Source: Thiomicrorhabdus sp041583835
GTDB lineage: Bacteria; Pseudomonadota; Gammaproteobacteria; Thiomicrospirales; Thiomicrospiraceae
Assembly (NCBI RefSeq): GCF_041583835.1
Contig: NZ_JBFHFC010000021.1
Coordinates: 1 to 44,869 of the forward strand
Length of the DNA stretch: 44,869 nt
Direction of reading: 5' to 3'
Position numbers and translations under genes: made by a program. Of the stretch, positions 42,195 to 44,869 are shown one piece after another (position 1 is the stretch's first letter; each line of letters opens with the position of its first letter). The notes under the pieces are model-generated. The model searched no databases. It was given only the letters and a program-made list of their open reading frames with translations, and was not told the origin of the DNA.

Positions 42195-42200
42195 TATAAT
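42195..42200 (+). promoter_or_regulatory. -10 element of the phosphofructokinase gene
   Basis: A consensus TATAAT lies 31 bases before the ATG at 42231 and 30 bases after the rnd stop, so the gene probably has its own promoter. Confidence 0.5.
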
Positions 42201-42230
42201 GCCTATTAATAAAATTGATAGGCTAGGATC

Positions 42231-43526
42231 ATGAGCACATCTCATTCACACAACAAACCCTCGAAAAACGTTCTTTTCGCCCAAGCGGGCGGCCCGACAG
42301 CGGTGATTAACGCCAGTGCCGCAGGTGTGATCGAAAAATGCCATGCTCATCCTGAAACGTTCGGAACGATTTACGCCGCCATCAACGGCATTAAGGGCGT
42401 ACTTGAAGAACAATTAGTCGACGTCAGCCAACTTTCCGGCGACGTGATGGAACGTATCAAGAATCAGCCCGCCGCCGCATTCCAAGCCTGCCGTTTCGAC
42501 CTGGACCCGATTGAAGAAAACCCGGCTCAATATCAACGCGTTCTGGAAGTTTTCATGGCCTATGACATCGGCTACTTCTTTTACAACGGCGGCAACGGCT
42601 CAATGGTCACCGCGCAAAAGGTTGCAGACTATTGTTCGGAACACGGTCATCCGGTGGTCTGTATCGGCGTACCTAAAACCATCGACAACGATCTGGCGCT
42701 TTCGCATTGCAGTCCCGGTTTCGGCAGCGCCGCCAAATACTTAGCGACCAGCTTACTTGAAGCAACCTTAGACCTGTATTCGATGCACAATACCTCCACC
42801 CGCTTTTTCGCTATCGAAGCGATGGGACGTAACGCCGGCTGGCTGGCGATTGCAGGCGGTTTGATCAAAAAACAAATTCCGGACGTACCGCTAATCGTCC
42901 TAACGGCCGAACGCCCTTTCAAACGCGAACAATTCCTTCAGAAAGTCCGTTATTTCATGGAAACCAAAGGCTACTGCACCTGCATCGTCTCGGAAGGCTT
43001 AACCGATGAAAACGGTCAGTACATCTCCATCGAAAACGTCGAACACACCCATTTGAAAGACTATACCCAACTTGGCGGCGTCGCACATACGATCGCTAAA
43101 ATCGTCAATAAAGAGTTCGACTGCAAAACCCACAGCGCCGTGCCCGATTACCTGCAACGCGCCGCCAGCCACCTGGTTTCGCAAACCGATTGGGAAATGG
43201 CATACGGTGCCGGTCAGGCAGCGGTGCAAGCAGCGCTTGACGGCGAACACGGCGTATTACCGGTCGTCGAAGCCATCGGGCACAACCCATTGACGTGGCG
43301 TTACAAAAACATCGACCTGTTTGCCGTTGCCGACTTGGAATACCGCGTGCCGGACGAGTTCATCACCGAGGACGGCATGGATGTCACCGAAGCGGCCTTG
43401 GACTACCTGTTACCGTTGATTCAAGGCGAACGTGCAATACAATTTAAAGACGGCCTGCCGGATATCCACCCGTTGAAATTCGACACCGTCGAACTTCGAC
43501 TACCTAAATACCAGGCAATTAAGTAA
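42231..43526 (+). CDS. pfp: Phosphofructokinase, PPi-type lineage with mixed phosphoryl-donor signature
   Basis: This 431-aa protein belongs to the longer PPi-type PFKs found in Rhodospirillum-like proteobacteria and methylotrophs. PKTIDND at 148-154 has Lys149, the PPi-type residue (ATP enzymes have Gly: PGTIDND). However, the donor loop reads YNGGNGSMVTAQK (119-130): Gly123 stands where PPi enzymes of this group normally have Asp (GGND). EAMGRNAGWLA near 205 binds the sugar phosphate. PPi enzymes act reversibly in glycolysis and in the Calvin cycle of some autotrophs. Donor specificity therefore cannot be read with certainty. Confidence 0.88.
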   Translation: MSTSHSHNKPSKNVLFAQAGGPTAVINASAAGVIEKCHAHPETFGTIYAAINGIKGVLEEQLVDVSQLSGDVMERIKNQPAAAFQACRFDLDPIEENPAQYQRVLEVFMAYDIGYFFYNGGNGSMVTAQKVADYCSEHGHPVVCIGVPKTIDNDLALSHCSPGFGSAAKYLATSLLEATLDLYSMHNTSTRFFAIEAMGRNAGWLAIAGGLIKKQIPDVPLIVLTAERPFKREQFLQKVRYFMETKGYCTCIVSEGLTDENGQYISIENVEHTHLKDYTQLGGVAHTIAKIVNKEFDCKTHSAVPDYLQRAASHLVSQTDWEMAYGAGQAAVQAALDGEHGVLPVVEAIGHNPLTWRYKNIDLFAVADLEYRVPDEFITEDGMDVTEAALDYLLPLIQGERAIQFKDGLPDIHPLKFDTVELRLPKYQAIK

Positions 43527-43592
43527 TTGTTTTTAATTTGTTTTTTAACAATACGAGCAAATACTTTCGCCAAACTCTGCTAAGATATCGAT

Positions 43593-44126
43593 ATGTTTCG
43601 TTATATCCGTTTAAAAATTCATCAAATCGGGCGTAAAACCAAGCGCTCGGTTTTTTTGAATAAATATTTTCCCCGCTTCAAAGACCGAATCTATTGGGCT
43701 GGAGATCGTAAATCATTCGCACGCGCCGGATTTATCGGTTCGTTCTGCATGATGTTGCCGGTTCCCTTCCAAATGGTCTTGGGGTCGGTGTTTGCCTATT
43801 ACCTGCGAGCCAACATTCCCCTGGCAACCGCTCTGGCTTGGATTACCAACCCGATCACCATGTGGCCTATCTGGTACGGCGGTTATAAATTCGGTGTGTT
43901 TGTCATGGGAACCGAAGACCTATACGACATTTCTTCGAACATCCCTATCGCCTCGGAACAGTGGTTCAACGAAGTATTTCCACACATTTGGCAACCGTTC
44001 TTCTTCGGTAACATGATTCTGGGCGTCATGATCGGAAGCGTACTTTATATCTTTATCGCGCATTTTCACTGGCTAAACGTCTGGCAAACCGTACGAACTC
44101 GTTTGCAAAACCGCCAATCACGATAA
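43593..44126 (+). CDS. DUF2062 family membrane protein
   Basis: This 177-aa protein has a basic cytoplasmic N-terminus (MFRYIRLKIHQIGRKTKRSVFLNKYFPRF) followed by the DUF2062 core: RAGFIGSFCMMLPVPFQMVLGSVFAYYLRANIPLATALAWITNPITMWPIWYGGYKFG (about 44-103). That provides two to three membrane segments, and another (about 141-163) comes near the end. The family is common in gammaproteobacteria but lacks a known function. Its basic C-terminus (RTRLQNRQSR) should face the cytoplasm. It is 66 bases from the phosphofructokinase stop. Confidence 0.9.
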   Translation: MFRYIRLKIHQIGRKTKRSVFLNKYFPRFKDRIYWAGDRKSFARAGFIGSFCMMLPVPFQMVLGSVFAYYLRANIPLATALAWITNPITMWPIWYGGYKFGVFVMGTEDLYDISSNIPIASEQWFNEVFPHIWQPFFFGNMILGVMIGSVLYIFIAHFHWLNVWQTVRTRLQNRQSR

Positions 44127-44161
44127 ATCTCCTACATACAAAATTAAATCTATATCCGTCA

Positions 44162-44225
44162 CCGCTGCTTTTCTAGACACCCTACATAAAATATGGATAT
44201 ACTGAACCGGATTTTTAAGCAGCGG
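44162..44225. repeat. Spaced inverted repeat between the DUF2062 gene and the sensor gene
   Basis: CCGCTGCTT (44162-44170) and AAGCAGCGG (44217-44225) are perfect 9-bp arms separated by 46 bases, in the 175-base gap. It could form a long-range RNA structure or a looped regulator site. Confidence 0.35.
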
Positions 44226-44301
44226 GCTTACCCTTTAAAATGCAAAATAAATATCAACCATTACAGGCAACGCTCTGTATAAGCAGAACAAACACGGCCA
44301 A

Positions 44302-44869
44302 ATGTTAAGTAGACTCACCCCCAAACAGTGCGCTCTCATAAAGCAATTTCTACTTGTCTTTATTGGTTTATTACTCGCCGTAGGCCTGATTATTAGCAGC
44401 TGGTATAACGTAAAATCCAATCAAGAGTTTCAATATTTAAAGCAACAAGAACTCCGCCTGCTTAAGCTGCATGAAACCTCCATCTTTCAGGAATACGAAT
44501 CGGTTTTATCAGACCTGCTGACACTCGGCTCACTCCCCATGACACCAAGCGCCCTGGTGAATCAGAACTTCAATCAAGCGATAAAAACCCAACTTGCCGA
44601 CACCTATAAAACCGTTTCTCAAACGCGGGGCCGTTACAATCAGATTCGTTATATCGGCGAAAACGGCCAGGAAATTATCCGGATCAATTACGACGACGGC
44701 CACGCCAGCATTGTGCCTGACGACAAATTACAAAACAAAACCCACCGTTACTATATCCAGGATATTTCCAAACTCGCTCCGAATGAAATTTACATTTCAA
44801 GAATAGATCTGAATATAGAGAACAAACAAGTGGAATTACCTTATAAGCCTGTGATTCGGGTCGGTATGC
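44302..44869 (+). CDS. Membrane sensor protein with periplasmic Cache-like domain, 5' part only
   Basis: 189 codons are visible before the right edge. The protein starts MLSRLTPKQCALIKQ, then TM1 (FLLVFIGLLLAVGLIISSWY, about 16-35) and a periplasmic sensor region. RYNQIRYIGENGQEIIRINYDDGHASIVPDDKLQNKTHRYYIQDISKLAPNEIYISRIDLNIE is characteristic of dCache-type sensors that precede histidine-kinase, GGDEF or PAS modules. The output domain is not in the window, so the class of signalling protein is open. The ribosome-binding site is weak. An ATG at 44240 is in another frame and runs into a stop. Confidence 0.75.
   Translation, partial: MLSRLTPKQCALIKQFLLVFIGLLLAVGLIISSWYNVKSNQEFQYLKQQELRLLKLHETSIFQEYESVLSDLLTLGSLPMTPSALVNQNFNQAIKTQLADTYKTVSQTRGRYNQIRYIGENGQEIIRINYDDGHASIVPDDKLQNKTHRYYIQDISKLAPNEIYISRIDLNIENKQVELPYKPVIRVGM

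Overview
The window looks like a chromosomal segment of a gammaproteobacterium with mid-range GC. Gene content (Hda beside a DUF2066 protein, purM-purN, the Mpl murein-recycling ligase, RNase D, an EF-P hydroxylase, a PPi-type phosphofructokinase) fits a Thiomicrospira/Hydrogenovibrio/Thiomicrorhabdus-like sulfur oxidiser. The genus is inference from content and style, not from a database match. I see no rRNA, tRNA, transposase, phage gene or CRISPR array, so this is core chromosome rather than a genomic island.

Layout. 1-8.4 kb: 5' part of a leftward NfeD/ClpP-class membrane protease gene, alanine dehydrogenase (ald), NADH dehydrogenase type II (ndh), an exported protein with an extremely charged tail, a DUF2058 protein, a mini-parvulin, a DUF6172 protein, a DUF808 membrane protein, an MtfA-type peptidase and an orphan 106-aa protein. 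8.6-14.9 kb: ribosome-assembly GTPase RbgA/YlqF, a MacAB-like three-gene export operon behind a perfect FNR-type site, a small DUF4870-like membrane protein, and an overlapping phosphoribosyltransferase/hydrolase pair. 15.0-19.3 kb (leftward): a PilZ-like protein with a small upstream gene, then a four-gene operon of TlpA thioredoxin, a CPFC thioredoxin-fold protein, a TolC-family channel and a short membrane-fusion protein. 19.4-24.7 kb: hda and DUF2066 (leftward), and purM, purN, DUF3108, dcd (rightward). 24.9-28.3 kb: a GshB-like ATP-grasp enzyme, an exported Met/Gln-rich protein and ilvA. 28.5-32.4 kb: a copper acquisition and delivery cluster (OprC/NosA-type TonB receptor, Sco, PCuAC, exported protein). 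32.5-36.3 kb: rpiA, TlpA-like thioredoxin, hemL, epmC, GNAT. 36.3-44.9 kb: an MCP with stacked HAMP repeats, a DnaJ-related protein, mpl plus an overlapping 33-codon membrane ORF, rnd, a phosphofructokinase with a mixed ATP/PPi signature, a DUF2062 protein and the 5' part of a membrane sensor gene.

Together these are mostly housekeeping genes (purine and pyrimidine nucleotide synthesis, heme, cell-wall recycling, replication control) with several envelope systems for redox, copper and export. Best candidates for something under-described: the TlpA/CPFC/TolC/adaptor operon, which lacks its own inner-membrane pump; the split phosphoribosyltransferase/hydrolase pair; the micro-ORF coupled to mpl; and the FNR-type control suggested for the MacAB-like operon. 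Many genes end in strong perfect hairpins without a U-tract, and several genes clearly start at GTG.
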